NCBI GenBank assembly: GCA_028583685.1
Contig: JAMXIF010000031.1
Span: forward strand, 4,809,268 to 4,873,267
DNA length: 64,000 nt
From: Petaurus breviceps papuanus
Lineage: Eukaryota > Chordata > Mammalia > Diprotodontia > Petauridae
Direction: 5' to 3'
Below the pieces are notes generated by a model. It had not been told where the DNA came from, ran no database searches, and was given only the letters and a program-made list of their open reading frames with translations. Positions 21,750-33,224 of this stretch are shown in pieces. Every line of letters begins with the position of its first letter. The first letter of the stretch is position 1. Both the position numbers and the translations under genes were made by a program.

Positions 21750-22460
21750 AAGACTGAGAACTCTTTCACTCCTCAGAGCATTTGCATTCAGTGACATTCC
21801 TGGAGGGAGAAAACACATCCTGGTCCTGATAACTAGAGGAGAAAGGAGAGGTCATTTTTCTTCAATTGTGTATTCAGGAAATGTGAGGCCCCATTGTTGT
21901 CTTACACTCAGTATGCAAATGCCCCTATGTGTCTTGACCAGCTTCAAGGAAAGCTTTGAAAACATCAAAACAGATCTCTGTCTGAAAATATAGTCACAAC
22001 AATGTCTCAGAGAAGCTGGTGTTTTAAATCCTGAATAGCTAAGCATCTCTCAATCTGAATGCTTTTCTTTCCCCCTTTTTTATATCATGCATAACAATGT
22101 CTAGGTAATTGGCAGTATGATTCTTTTTTAAAAAAAATCTTATTGGAATGCTCTCCAAGGATGTGCATGGTGGCTGACAGTGCAAATCACTTCCTAGAGG
22201 TCTGGAACCTTTAGCACAGTCTTGGGGCTGGCAACTCTGCAGTTGTCCTTTGTAACCTCAAATTTTACAATCTGAAGGCTTTTAATTAAGATTCAGTGAT
22301 CATGATCTTGTTGGAATGATAGTCATTTGGGATCCAGGCATCCTCGACTGACTTTGAGGAGCAGTGAAAAGAGAGGACTGTGAATAAAAGTTAATTTTTC
22401 ACTGTTTTTTATATAGTGAATTTTAGTTAAAGCACATTCTGGTTATTGAAAATATGGTTA
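21750..22460. other. No feature recognised
   Basis: About 700 bp with no supported gene or repeat. Confidence 0.4.
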
Positions 22461-22464
22461 AAAA

Positions 22465-22885
22465 AGAGTCCAAGTTGCTTAGCTTGGCATACAAAGTATT
22501 TTACAACTTGGCCCCAAATATTCATAGAACATTGGAGCTGGTAGTGATCTAAGAGATTGTCTAAGGCAAATCTTTCATTTTTTAGATGAGAAACTGAGGT
22601 CAAGGGAGAAAAATTGATGCCAAGTCACTAAGCATCTGTTTCCTAAGTCCCAATTTTTTTTTCTTATTCCATGTTGTCTCTCAAACTTATCTTTCTAACC
22701 ATTCCCTTATTGCTCTCCTCTGACAGTTGGTTTACTTAATTGCTGTGCTCACTTTCTCCTAAACAAATAATGTACTTCACTTTTTGGATCCATGCTTTTG
22801 GGTCTTTTCCTGTTCCCTGGTCTGGAATGTCTTCTCACTCTGTTTCCTTCTCCTCCTCCTTTCTTTAACTTTGATTAGATGGGTG
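22465..22885 (+). mobile_element. L2 fragment, sense, interrupted by a SINE
   Basis: GCTTGGCATACAAAGTATTTTAC and CAACTTGGCCCC match the C-terminal ORF2 part of L2. After an antisense MAR1 copy (about 22510-22660) the L2 resumes with TTATCTTTCTAACCATTCC and GTTCCCTGGTCTGGAATG. Confidence 0.7.
22510..22660 (-). mobile_element. Antisense MAR1-type SINE inside L2
   Basis: ATTCATAGAACATTGGAGCTGG and TTTAGATGAGAAACTGAGG in antisense order. It splits the L2 and is therefore younger than it. Confidence 0.65.
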
Positions 22886-23098
22886 GAAGGAATGTGGAGT
22901 CAGCAGTGAAGTGAAAAAAAATGAATCGGGCCCACTCCACATTTTTGCTATCTAACTTCAACCAACACCTCATTGTTATGAGGTAATTCTTTTGTTCATC
23001 TCTTATTGGTTGTTTTTCACATTTCTCATAGCCCCTATTCCAAACTTTTTTACCTTCTTACCACCTGTTGGTAGATACTAAGTTCTTGCCCTTTTCCT

Positions 23099-23400
23099 GA
23101 AAAAAAAAAAAAAATCTAGACCATCCAACATGAATTCCATTGTCTTTCTTCTTCCACTCCTCTAACCTTTGTAAGAGTTCATGCATTTTATCCTCCTATC
23201 CTCTAGACTCAGAATGAGGCCATTCTTCTCTCCATGATCATATCTTTGGTCACACCTTTGGAATAATCAGTCATCACCTTTCACAAATTTTCAATCTTAC
23301 TGTCTCTTTTCCTTTCAACTATAAACATGCTTATGGATCACATGTTAATACCTACCTCTAACACCTTTTTCCTTGGTTTGGGAGTAGGACTCCATTGTGA
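23099..23400 (+). mobile_element. Possible old L2 fragment
   Basis: Pyrimidine-rich sequence after an A-rich stretch (23099-23115), with segments such as TTCAACTATAAACATGC that resemble the N-terminal side of L2 ORF2. Weak. Confidence 0.3.
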
Positions 23401-23609
23401 AAGATCACATACATATGTCATAATCATTATCATTATTCAGCTCCCTCTTTGGTGTGCTCTGTATTTGAGTTCCAGAGCAATATAATATCCAGCTGCTAAC
23501 CTACCTAAGACACCTGGGGGATCACAAATAGATCACATGAGCTCCTGACCATCCCTTCCATAGAGTATCTAGATCCAGGTAGAACAAATACAAAGAGGAA
23601 TGGGAAGAA

Positions 23610-23760
23610 TGAATAAAACACATTTAATAACTTCTTACAATGTGTCAGAAACTGTGTTAAAATCTGAGGATTCAAAGACAAATAGCATGACAGTCCTGGC
23701 CCTCAAGGAGCTTACACTTTAGTGAAGGATAGTAACAGTTATAGGAGATTAGTTTACAGG
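23610..23760 (-). mobile_element. Antisense L2 3' fragment
   Basis: CAATGTGTCAGAAACTGTG, then GGCCCTCAAGGAGCTTACAC: the antisense L2 3' end. Confidence 0.65.
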
Positions 23761-23884
23761 CAGGGGTGTTTTGGTCAGGAAGGTCAAAAGGATGGTGATT
23801 GGAGCAGTGGGACAGATGATTGACTTGAAAACTAGTCAGGTGTTCATTTGAATATCCAGTGATAGCCCTAGAAAAAAAATTATA

Positions 23885-24900
23885 TCAAAGAAGTATGTCT
23901 TTACTGGTGCTTCATTCCTCTTCTAGCATCTACCCGTTTGGCATCCTTATTTACATCTCACTGCCCTAGACCTTTCACTGTCATATCCCTTTGAACTGTG
24001 CCAAACTTGACATGTCCAAAACAGAGTTAATTATTTTCCCCCTCAAGCCCCACTCTCTCCCAAACTTCTCTATTTATGTTGAAGGAGCCATTATTTTTCT
24101 AGTCTTCCAGGTTTGTAATCTCAGCATTACCTTAAACTTTTCACTCTCCCTCACCCTACATATCCAGTTAGTTGCTAAATCTTGCCATTTTATCTCCAAA
24201 ACATTTATTCCATTTGACTCCTTTCCACTCATATAGTTATCATCTTAGTTCACCCCTTCATCTCCTCCTGCATACACTATTACAATGGCCTTCTAAGTGG
24301 ATTCCCTATCTCAAGTCTGTCTCTCTTTTAATCTTCCCACTGCTAAACTTCCAAAGTGATTTTCCTTAAGCATGCATTTGATCATATTATTTCTCTTCTC
24401 AATAAACTCCGATGTCTTCCTATTATTTAGTATAAAATATAAAGTCTGTTGTTTTGCTTTGAAAACCCTTCACAATTTGACCTCGGTCTTTCTGGTCTCA
24501 TTATTCATTACTCCACTTTCCATACTCAATGGTCCAGCAAAACTGACCTTCCCTCGTGAAAGACCAAACAATATCCATATCCTTGCCTTTGCACTGGTTG
24601 TCCCTGGTGTGTGAAATGTGCTTCTTTCTTATCTCTATCTCATAAAGTCCCTTTCTTCCTTCAAGTCTTAACTCAAGTATCACCTTCTGCATGAAGCCAT
24701 TTTGGTTTCCCCAGTTGCCAATGCCTTGTATTTATTCTCCTTATGATTTTTCTTTATATATTTACATATGTACCCCATTACAGTATAAGCTTCTTGAGAG
24801 TAAGGATTATTTCATTCTTTACTTTTTTTATCTCCAGTGCCTAACATGATTCTGGATACATAGTAGATGCTTAGTAAAATGCTTATTGATTGATCAGTTG
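23885..24900 (+). mobile_element. L2 LINE, ORF2 C-terminal part and 3' end
   Basis: About 1 kb of sense L2. The translation at 23991-24236 contains DMSKTELIIFPLKPHSLPNF and QVCNLSITLNFSLSLTLHIQ, the conserved region just after the L2 reverse transcriptase core. The 3' end is intact in order: TTCTTGAGAGTAAGGATT, TGATTCTGGATACATAGTAG and TGCTTATTGATTGATC. Frames are broken, so it is inactive. Confidence 0.85.
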
Positions 24901-25024
24901 GCAAATTTACCTCATGCCCCTGCCCATCTTCAAAATATTCCTGCCCTGTCTCTAATCCAGAAGAATATGACAGATGTCAGGCCCCCTAAATTGATGAACT
25001 AATTTCAAAGATATAATGATTGAT

Positions 25025-25240
25025 AATGCCTAATGAATAATTATTACTTACATTTACATATCCTTTCAAAATTTTCAGTTGAGGATCATTTGATCTTCAT
25101 AAAAACATTTCAAAGTAAGATTACAGGCTTATGTGTTTATAATAGACTCAAATCCAGAACTCTTTCCAATTGCACAGCAAATACTCTCCCCATTTTACGG
25201 ATGAGGAAGCTGAAGTGTGAAGAATTTACATGACTTTGGA
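25025..25240 (-). mobile_element. Antisense CORE-SINE fragment
   Basis: TTTACATATCCTTTCAAAATT, ATCATTTGATCTTCATAAAA and CCCATTTTACGGATGAGGAAG in antisense order. The head is missing. Confidence 0.55.
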
Positions 25241-25421
25241 ATGGGGAGTCTTGTAGGAGGATCACTGGATAAGGGCAGTTAGAAGGAGTACACATACACA
25301 GAGTACACAGGTGTGAGTTGAATATGTTGGGATGATTAAATAAATAAAATTAAGTGGTGAGAAAGAAGAATGAACTGGAAAAAGGGGAAAGGGAGAGGTA
25401 GGATAGAGTAAATTATATGAG

Positions 25422-25873
25422 TGAAATGCCCATGGCCTCATATACTAAGCCCCTGTATGTAACAAGTTTGGAATTTACTGAATTCTTCCTGAACTCGAAC
25501 ATGCTTAGCCAGGAGCCCCTCTCTTGTGAGAAACAGACCTGGCCGTACTTCCTGATAAGATGTCAGAATGATCCTGGACATCTGGGTCTCACAATAAATC
25601 AGGGTAAGGACTATACAACTGTCCAGACCAAGGCCTGGCTACAACGATGTGCTTATCTACCATTGTCAGACTAACTTTACTTCCCACAAGACTAACTTTG
25701 TTTCCCACATCTATTTTTGGTGGTTTTTGACTTTAAATATTCCCCTTTTCCTGATGGTTGGGGCAGCTCTCCTAAGGTTTCCTTGGGAGACTGTCACTGG
25801 CCAGCTCAATAAACTGATGCTCAGAACAATTGGCATGGCTTGGGGTCATTTTTCTCTCTACCTGTCCATTTCA
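25422..25873 (+). mobile_element. Solo LTR fossil with 4-bp target duplication
   Basis: A 452-bp block with inverted ends TGAAATG and CATTTCA and a polyadenylation signal in CTCAATAAACTGATGC. It splits the L1 sequence, which reads continuously when the block is removed. The flanks (25418-25421 and 25874-25877) form a near-identical 4-bp duplication, the size typical of class I (gammaretrovirus-like) elements. No internal viral genes are left, as expected after LTR-LTR recombination. Younger than the host L1. Confidence 0.75.
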
Positions 25874-27124
25874 TGACATAAAAGAGGTCTGAAAGAGATT
25901 TTACAATGGAGGGGAAGAGGGGGCAAAGAGGAGTGGAGCACATGAACCTTACTTTCATTGGAATTGGCTCAAAGAGGGAACAACATACACAATCAATAGG
26001 GTATAGAAATCTATCTTACCATACAGGAATGTAGGAGGGGAAGGGGATAAGGGAAGGGGGGGATGGCAGAAGGGAGGGCAATTGGGAGAAGTAAAAATCA
26101 GAAACAAAACACTTTTGAAAATGGACAGGGTAAAAGGAGAGAGAGAGTAGGATAAACAGAAAATAGGATGGAAGGAAATACGTAGCTTGTCATCATTACT
26201 GTGAAAAAAATTTTTTACAGCAAGTTTCTCTGAGAAAGACCTCATTTCTTAAATACATAGAAAACTGAATCAAATATATAGAAATAAGAGCCATTCTTCA
26301 ATTGGTAAATGGTCAAAGGATATAAATAGGCAGTTTTCAGATGAAGTATCTATAGTCACATGAACAAATGCTCTAAATAACTACTGATTAGAAAAATGTA
26401 AATTAAAACAATTCTTATCTACCACCACATACATAGCAGATTGGCTAATATGACAGAAAAGGAAAATGATAAATGTTAGAGGGGATGGGAGGGGATGTGG
26501 GAAAACTGAAATACTAATCCACTGTGGTGAAGTTATATACTGATTCAACCATTCTGGAGAGCAATTTGGCCAAAGGGCTATAAGGTCACTCATACCCTTT
26601 GATCAGATAACACCACTACTAGGTCTGTATCCCAAAGAGATAAAAAACAAAAAGGAAAATTATCTATATATACAAAAATATTTATAGCAGCTCCTTTGGT
26701 GGTAAGGAAAGAATTGGAAATTTAGGGGATGTCCATCCGTTGGGGAATGGCTAAGCAAGTTATTGCATATGATTGTGATAGAGCACTATTGTCCTCTAAG
26801 AAATAACAGCAAGATGCTCTCAGAAAAACCTGGAAAGATTTACATGAACTGAAGCAAAATGGAATGAGCAGACACAGGGCAACATTGTACACAGTAACAG
26901 CAATATTGTATGATGATCTACTGTGAATAATTTAACTATTCTCAGCAATACAATGATCCAAGACAATTCTATGGGACTTAAGATAAAAGGTGGTGTCCAT
27001 CTCCAGAAAAAGAGCTGGTGGAGCCTGAATGTAGATAAAAGATACTTTTTCTTTACTTTCTTTGTCTTGTTTTTTTTGGTCTGTGTTTTCTTTCACACTA
27101 TGATTTACATGGAAATTTACTTGG

Positions 27125-27257
27125 TCTCCCTCCCTTCCTCCCTTCCTCCCTTCCTCCCTTTCTCCCTCCCTCCCTTCCTCCCTCCCTCCCTCCCTCCCTC
27201 CCTCCCTTCCTTCCTTCCTTCCTTCCTTCCTTCCTTCCTTCCTTCCTTCCTTCCTTC
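27125..27257. repeat. Polypyrimidine (CCCT)n/(CCTT)n microsatellite
   Basis: About 130 bp of pure C/T on the plus strand, in three zones: mixed CCCT/CCTT, then (CCCT)n, then (CCTT)n. The purine strand is GGGA/GGAA-rich and could form triplex or other non-B structures. Open frames across it on both strands (SLPPFLPSF-type and GRKEGRKEG-type) are meaningless. Confidence 0.95.
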
Positions 27258-27399
27258 AAATATCTGAAACATTTTTCCCTTAAAGACTTGCCTTAACCTC
27301 AAATCACTCTGCCTGTTGTTGATTGACCAGCAGAAGGTCCCAGGCCTAATTTTTAATTAATCCCAGATTGTTTTTTTTTTTAACTAGGTAAAGAGGCCT

Positions 27400-27662
27400 T
27401 TTATTAAGCCTTGATCAGAATAGGCCTGCTAAACTGAGACCAGCAACTTGAAAATGCAAAAGTCCCCCACTGCATCCTGGGCCATCTCCAATTGTCTTGA
27501 TCTGTGTGTGGCCACTGATCCCTGATGACTCAGGAGGAGAAAGTGAGGCTGGCAGCTTTGCACAGAAAACCCTTCCTCACTTAAATCCATTTCACTTGCA
27601 TGTCATGGTATCACCTCCCTGAAGTCCTCTTAGAGAGCAAAGGACAAAGAACAATACCTGAC
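27400..27662 (+). mobile_element. SINE with RTE-like 3' tail
   Basis: GCATCCTGGGCCATCTCC, TGATGACTCAGGAGGAGAAAG and GTCATGGTATCACCTCCCTG, then GAGCAAAGGACAAAG. Related copies at 51650 and 61056 share the same order. The tail resembles the 3' end of the RTE-type LINE at 12785, so mobilisation by that LINE family is likely. Confidence 0.75.
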
Positions 27663-27807
27663 TTACATGGAAATGTGTTTTGTATGACTATACATGATAA
27701 CCTATGTCAAATTGCTTGCCTTCTCAATGGGGGAGGGAGAGAATTTGGAGATAAAAATTTGAAAAAAGAATATTAAAATTGTTTTTTTTCCACATGTAAT
27801 TGGGATA

Positions 27808-28010
27808 AAAGAAAGACCACTGGATAAAGAGTCAGAGGTGTTGGGTTAAAATCTCAGTTGTTGTCATTTGCTAGTTGTGTGATATTGAACAAGTCAATCA
27901 ACTGAATCCAATTCCTTGGATCCAGTTTACTTATTTGTCAAAGGAAGGGGGTTAGACTAAATCCTCTTTAAACTTCCTTTTACTTGAAATATAGATCCTA
28001 TGGCTTCCAA
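27808..28010 (+). mobile_element. MAR1-type SINE, sense
   Basis: ACCACTGGATAAAGAGTCAG, GTGTGATATTGAACAAGTC and a tail near GAAATATAGATCCTATGG. Confidence 0.8.
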
Positions 28011-28324
28011 TAGGTCAAAGATAAAATTTGCCTTTTATGGGAACCTTTAATGTCTTAATATAAAGGAATGCATGATGATAGGGATTTCAAACACTGTGGT
28101 AGGACTTGTAGGTATCTTTTGAGGGGGATGCTGAAATTATATCAGTAGCTGCATAATTGGCTACTGGCTTAGTACCACTGACTTCTTAGATTCTTTAGCA
28201 ATCTTGGAGTATGTATTAAGCTCTTATACAGATGCATTCACTGAATAGATTATATCACTCACATAGAAAGGTATTAATAGTAAAGAAAGGCACCACTCTA
28301 AGCATATGCTTCTAGGACTCCCAG

Positions 28325-28490
28325 ATTCTTAGAATGTTAGAACTAAAAAGGACCTTGTTATCTTCTCCAAATTCCCATTTTGCTAATAAGCAAATTAAGG
28401 CTCAGAGAGGAGGTGATTTTTTGACAAGGTCATATGAATAGAACTCAGGCCTCCTGACTCCCAGGACATTACTTTTTTCTTTACATCCTG
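28325..28490 (-). mobile_element. Antisense MAR1-type SINE
   Basis: AGAATGTTAGAACTAAAAAGG, TTAAGGCTCAGAGAGGAGG and CAGGCCTCCTGACTCCC. Confidence 0.75.
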
Positions 28491-28514
28491 ATGAAAGCCC
28501 CTGGGAAGTCTAAG

Positions 28515-28640
28515 TCAATGCATTTTTATCTAGTGTTTACCATTTGCTGGGTACTGAGCTAATTGTTGGAGATAGAAATACTAGTAAAATGACAGTCCAT
28601 GAGCAGAAGCAACTTACATTCTCAGAGAGTCTTTGCTGTT
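28515..28640 (-). mobile_element. Antisense L2 3' fragment
   Basis: TTACCATTTGCTGGGTACTG and AGCAACTTACATTCTCAG match the antisense L2 end. Confidence 0.55.
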
Positions 28641-28642
28641 GT

Positions 28643-28645
<3 letters not shown>

Positions 28646-28674
<29 letters not shown>
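28646..28674. repeat. (GT)n microsatellite
   Basis: About 14 uninterrupted GT units. Confidence 0.95.
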
Positions 28675-28676
<2 letters not shown>

Positions 28677-28679
28677 GTA

Positions 28680-29915
28680 GCTTTATTATAGGAAACTACG
28701 CTATAGTCATTAACTGATGAGGAGCAGTTCTCTCAAAAGGAGACACCTTACAGTCTGTTCTACTAGCAGTTACACCTATTTTATGGGTAGACTAGTGTTA
28801 AACTAAGTGAATTGTAAATGTGAAGGTGCTAGAAAAGAGATCTGCTCTGCACAAATGAGTGTGCCATGAAAAGAGATTATTTGGCCCTTCACAACCAGCT
28901 ACATTCTTCTTTGATCACTCAAAGACAGAGCTGTCCCAGAAATGTAGTTGGGTTGCCTTCTTGGCTTCCTATCTCTAGGAATCTACCCATCACTCATATT
29001 CCATATACCCAGTGTTCTCCCATTGCCCTTTGGATGCTCTCTGCTATAATGATGCCTTACTGAATTCTGAACCACAGTGTACAATATCAGAAAATTGTCT
29101 CTAATCATCCTTTTGCCTCCTCCATAAAAATCTCCCATTCCATCATTGGTATAAAGTATGGGTAATAATGAAAAGAAGTTATCAAACTAATTCACACTTA
29201 CATAAGAATGACTAATAGTCACTTTTAATTTGCCTGAAGGAAGTATTTGCATTTTAATTCAAATATATTAGTAGTTGAAACATCAGACCATATGACAAGA
29301 TAAAGTAAATAATTTGGGACAGTTATAGAGGTGATATTTGGGTGCAGGGAATACATTCCAGTGCCTTTTAAATCTCCCTGCTTTGGTGATTACTAGCTCA
29401 GCATAGCAAATAAAATTGGTCCTCCTGCTCCCAGGTTACTATAATGATTTTTTACTTCACCCATATAGCTTTTTTTATTACCATAAAACAAATTTTCCTC
29501 CTATTTCAGTGACCTTCTATTGATTCAACTATCCCATAGTCCTAGATATTTTCCAACCCTGAAACAACTAAAGTACCCCCAAGAACTAGGTTTTTTTTCC
29601 TCTATATTTTCTCTAGGTAAAGACAAGAAATGGTACTCTTATCTAAGTTTAATGGCCTGTCATGTTATTACACCCACTAATGGCTATTCTATCCAAGGAA
29701 TAGGATTGAATTCAATCATGGAGGACCAGATGTGTGTTAGTGGTCTAAATCTCTACACACATCATAATTATTCAGATTCTTCTTTGATATACTCTGCCTA
29801 GGATTCAGTGAAGCACAGGACCCAACTGTGAATCTATATGCAGACATACAGAGAAATAGGCAATATCATATGACTCCTGACAAGCTCTTCCAGAAGGTCA
29901 GTAATGGAGGTCACA
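28680..29915. other. Apparently unique sequence
   Basis: No exon or known repeat recognised over 1.2 kb. The stretch 29170-29340 is AT-rich but not repetitive and contains TATTTGCATTTTAATTC (reverse-strand octamer-like ATGCAAAT core) and GACAAGATAAAG (GATA-like). A possible regulatory element, unproven. Confidence 0.4.
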
Positions 29916-29919
29916 GTCA

Positions 29920-31440
29920 GTCAATAAACATTTACTAAGAAACCCTAGTAAAGAAACCTTAGTTAAGTACTGGAGATACAAAAAGAAGGAAAAGTCAGTC
30001 CCTTCTCTCAAGGAGCTCACAATCTAATGAAGGAAAAAACAAATGAGCAAATATGTACAAGCAGACCATAGACAGGAAAAATAGGAAATAATTGAGAAGA
30101 TGGGATTTTGGTTGGGATTTAGGGGAAAACAGGGAAATCAATAGGTAGAGATGAATAGGGAGGACATTACAGGAATTGGGGGGGTAGCCAAGAGATGAAG
30201 TATCTCTTTCAGCAAGGAGGCCAATATCACTGGACTGAATAATATGTGTCAGGGATTAAGGTAGAAGAAGGCTGGAAAGTTGGGAGGGGGTTAGGTAAGA
30301 AAGGGTTTTGAATACCAAACAGAGGACTTATAATTTTATAATCATTCCAGAGGTGATAGAAAGCTATTGGAGTTAATTGTGTAGAGGAATGACATGGAAG
30401 ACCTGTGCATTAGGAAATCACTTTGGTGACTGGATGGAGGATGGATCAGAGTGAGACTTTTGGTAGGTATATCTACTAGATTATTGAAATAGTTCAGATG
30501 TGAGGTGATGAGGACTTATACCAGGTTAGTGGCAGAGTAAAGAAGGGGACATATTCATGAGATGTTGCAGGGGTAAAACCAATAGGCCTGGCAACAGATT
30601 GGATATGGGAATGGTGAGAGATAGTGAGGAGTTGAGAGTAACACCTAGGTTGTGAGCCTGAGGTCCTGGAAGGATGGTGTTGCTCTCCGCAGTAATAAGG
30701 AAGGGAGGTGAAGGGGAAGGCTTAGGGGGAAAGATGAGTTTGGTTTTGGACATGATGAGTTTAAGATGTCTACTAGATTTTTAGTTTTAGAGGTCTGAAA
30801 GGCAGTTGAAGATTGGAGGTCAGCAAAGATGTTAGAGAAGGACAGGTGGATTTGAAAATCATCAGCATAGAGATTTTAATAAATCCATAGGAGTTGATAA
30901 GATCATTAATTGGAGTAGTATAGAGGGAGAAGAGAAGAGCGCCCAGGAGAGAACTTTGTGGGATACCTATGGTAAGAGGGCATGATTTGGATCAAGATAG
31001 AGCAAAGGAGTCTGAGAAAGGAACAGTTTGGTAGGTAGGAAGAGAACTAGGAGGGAGAGGTGTCCTGAAGTCCTAGAGAGAGTATCTAGGAGGAGAGGGT
31101 GATCATCCATGTCAAAGACTGCAGAGAGGTTAAGAGGAATGAGGATTGAGAAAAGGTCAATGGATTTGGCAATTAAAAGATCATTATTAACTTTGGAGAG
31201 AGCAGTTTCAGTGGAATAATGAAGTCAGCAGTCATATTATAAGAGTTTAGGAAGTGAGTGAGAGGAGAGAAAGTAGAGGTTCCTAGTGTAGACTGCTTTT
31301 TTAGGGAGTTTAATTTTTAAAAAGACAGAAGAAATAAAGGATGATAATGAGTAGGCATGGAAGGATGAAGTGAAAGTTTTAGAAAATATGGAAAAATGCC
31401 TAAGGAAAAGGAAGAAAAACATCAAGTCACTACATTCAAG
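29920..31440 (-). mobile_element. Antisense L2 LINE with reverse transcriptase remains
   Basis: About 1.5 kb, the longest L2 copy here. The 3' end is at the left (TTTACTAAGAAACCCTAG, TCAAGGAGCTCACAATC). Minus-strand translations give MSKTKLIFPPKPSPSPPFL and AHNLGVTLNSSLSL (30526-30753, after the catalytic core) and KKAVYTRNLYFLSSHS (31237-31425, N-terminal part of the polymerase domain). The strand between them corresponds to the catalytic core. Many interruptions; inactive. Confidence 0.85.
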
Positions 31441-31694
31441 ATATGAGTCTCCTGATCACTACTTGGTTATTTACTCCCATACTTTTCTGTCAACTGTACG
31501 ATAAATCTCACAGAAAAGGGGCTGGCATGACAAGCATGCAGCAGCACTGATCATGTTTTATAAAAGTATTTTTATTTAACCCAGTTGTGTATGGAGCATC
31601 CAGAGATCATCTCAGATGCATGGCCCCAGCTATGTTTTTCCACTCTTGTCCTTACTGATAATTATCTCAGCTCCAGAATAGGATATTCAGAACT

Positions 31695-31800
31695 CATGAG
31701 ACTTTCAACCATTAAATAAATCAACAAGTATTTATTAAGGGCCTGCTATAGCCATAATATTAGGTGATGGGAATATTAAATGCACCTAATGAAACAATCC
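31695..31800 (-). mobile_element. Antisense L2 3' tip
   Basis: AATCAACAAGTATTTATTAAGG and CCTGCTATAGCCATAATATT. Confidence 0.55.
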
Positions 31801-32139
31801 CCACTCATAATTTTCTCTGATGCTGATGAGCCAGGGGGTAGAACTGGTCATTGATGTCAACAAAGCTATCTTGTATGAATGGGGCTGTTTTCAGTGATAG
31901 AAGTTTCAAGGGCAAAAGGTCAGAAATAAACAGATGGTTACATGAGGTTAATGGGTTAATTGTCAACAGATAGTTGGCAAACCAGGGCAAAGGCAGGAGG
32001 CACTTATAAAGTACTGGAACGTAGACAGATGATGCCAAAGCATGAATATCCAAAAGATAAAACAAGTAAATGAGACATAAAACTGAACAAAGAATAAGAT
32101 GATAAAATAGGTTTTAGCTTAGGTATATAGATAGATAAG
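31801..32139. other. No feature recognised
   Basis: About 340 bp without a supported gene or repeat. Confidence 0.4.
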
Positions 32140-32260
32140 ACAAAGCATATATTTTTAAGCTGCTAATATGTTCCAGGCATTGTCTTACATGTTATACTTT
32201 CTAAAATAATAAGCAAAAAGAGTTCCTGTCCTCAAGGAGATAACATTTTAAAGATGAAAG
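32140..32260 (-). mobile_element. Antisense L2 3' fragment
   Basis: AATATGTTCCAGGCATTGTC and GTCCTCAAGGAGATAACATT. Confidence 0.55.
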
Positions 32261-32430
32261 CATTGCAAAATAGCAAGCCAGAAGGGGTGGTGATAGGCTT
32301 AGGTGGTATGTTGTGAAGATAGATGAAAAATATCATGGAGGCCTGACTCTCTCTAAGAGAATACTTAACTTTCAGAGTCCAATTCCCCGGGGGCTGAAGC
32401 CCAAGATTCCTATGTGTTCCTGAAGTGGGA

Positions 32431-32431
<1 letters not shown>

Positions 32432-32464
<33 letters not shown>

Positions 32465-32485
32465 GTAATGATGATGATAGATAGA
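32432..32485. repeat. (GAT)n microsatellite
   Basis: About 11 GAT units, an interruption, three more, then GATA units. Confidence 0.95.
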
Positions 32486-32487
32486 TA

Positions 32488-32595
32488 AGGTTTTTATGGT
32501 ACTTTCTATGTACCAGGCACTGTGCTAAGTACTTAACAATTATTGTCTCATTTGATCCTCACAACAAACCTGAGAGATAAGGAATACAGCACAGC
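32488..32595 (-). mobile_element. Antisense CORE-SINE tail
   Basis: TATGTACCAGGCACTGTGC and TCATTTGATCCTCACAAC. The rest of the SINE is absent; the copy borders the GAT microsatellite. Confidence 0.65.
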
Positions 32596-32599
32596 TGCA

Positions 32600-33200
32600 T
32601 GGTGTGGGGATGGGCAGGATATAAAGTGAAGACAAATGCTTGCCTACAGATGTTTCCCAATTTGACTCTGTCAGCATAATGGCTATAATCACATTATTTT
32701 GTGCTATAGTATTTAAAGCTAGCCTCTCCTGTCTGTTGACATTTTGTGTTATTTACTGTTACTATAACTTTTACGCTGAAGTAAATAAAGGACTAGATAA
32801 CTAGTCATCAAAAAGGTGGAGTTTGTTCAGGTACTGAGACCTATATTAATCTTCCAATATATATTCATAATGGCAAGCACCAAAAGTAACCCTGAGGATA
32901 CTAAGATGGCCTAGCCTAAGTCAAACAACCATCAGCATTGGGCTCTTTGTTGACTCATTTAGTCTATGCCTGTTCCTAATGTGTCTCTGATAGGTGGGAA
33001 ACCATCACCTCTTAATATTTAAAATAGTTAGAAGTGTAATCTGCCTTAATGAGAATTATTCTAATCTGTGGTATTCAGATATGATACCTAGGTGACTGAG
33101 CAACATTATCAGCAGCCAACTTTGTATTTTGCAGAGTAGCCAGAACCTTGGACAGCAGCCAGCCCACTGCTTCAAACAATTAAAGTTATTCATTTATTTT
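32600..33200. other. Unique sequence, possible regulatory DNA
   Basis: About 600 bp with no repeat or exon recognised. It is rich in ATTA/TAAT cores (GCATAATGGCTATAATCAC, CTTAATGAGAATTATTC). Conservation could not be tested. Confidence 0.35.
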
Positions 33201-33224
33201 CCTTCCCCAAAGTACTTTTTTTCT

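Larger units (their letters stand above)
27117..27662 (+). mobile_element. Composite insertion: pyrimidine tract plus RTE-tailed SINE
   Basis: A 546-bp block between two copies of TTACATGGAAAT (27105-27116, 27663-27674) inside the L1 3' region. The order is: pyrimidine tract (27125-27257), about 110 bp of unclassified sequence, a T-run (27369-27380), then a short element ending in an RTE-like 3' tail (AGAGAGCAAAGGACAAAGAAC). The single pair of duplications suggests that it moved as one unit or grew at one insertion site. Confidence 0.7.
25265..27790 (+). mobile_element. 5'-truncated L1/HAL1 3' part, twice interrupted
   Basis: Sense L1-clade sequence starting near GGGCAGTTAGAAGGAG. It contains the segment after ORF1 (CAAAGAGGGAACAACATAC), the stretch homologous to the end of L1 ORF2 (CCATTCTGGAGAGCAATTTGG, ACTAGGTCTGTATCCCAAAG) and a 3' end near TTAAAATTGTTTTTTTTCC. 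The parallel antisense copy at 33225-35160 shows the uninterrupted order. Two insertions are recognised: a solo LTR (25422-25873) and a composite block (27117-27662). No usable frame. Confidence 0.85.

Noticed and set aside
26923-27302. SLPPFLPSF and GRKEGRKEG repeat proteins
   Set aside because: Translations of the CCCT/CCTT microsatellite in different frames and strands.
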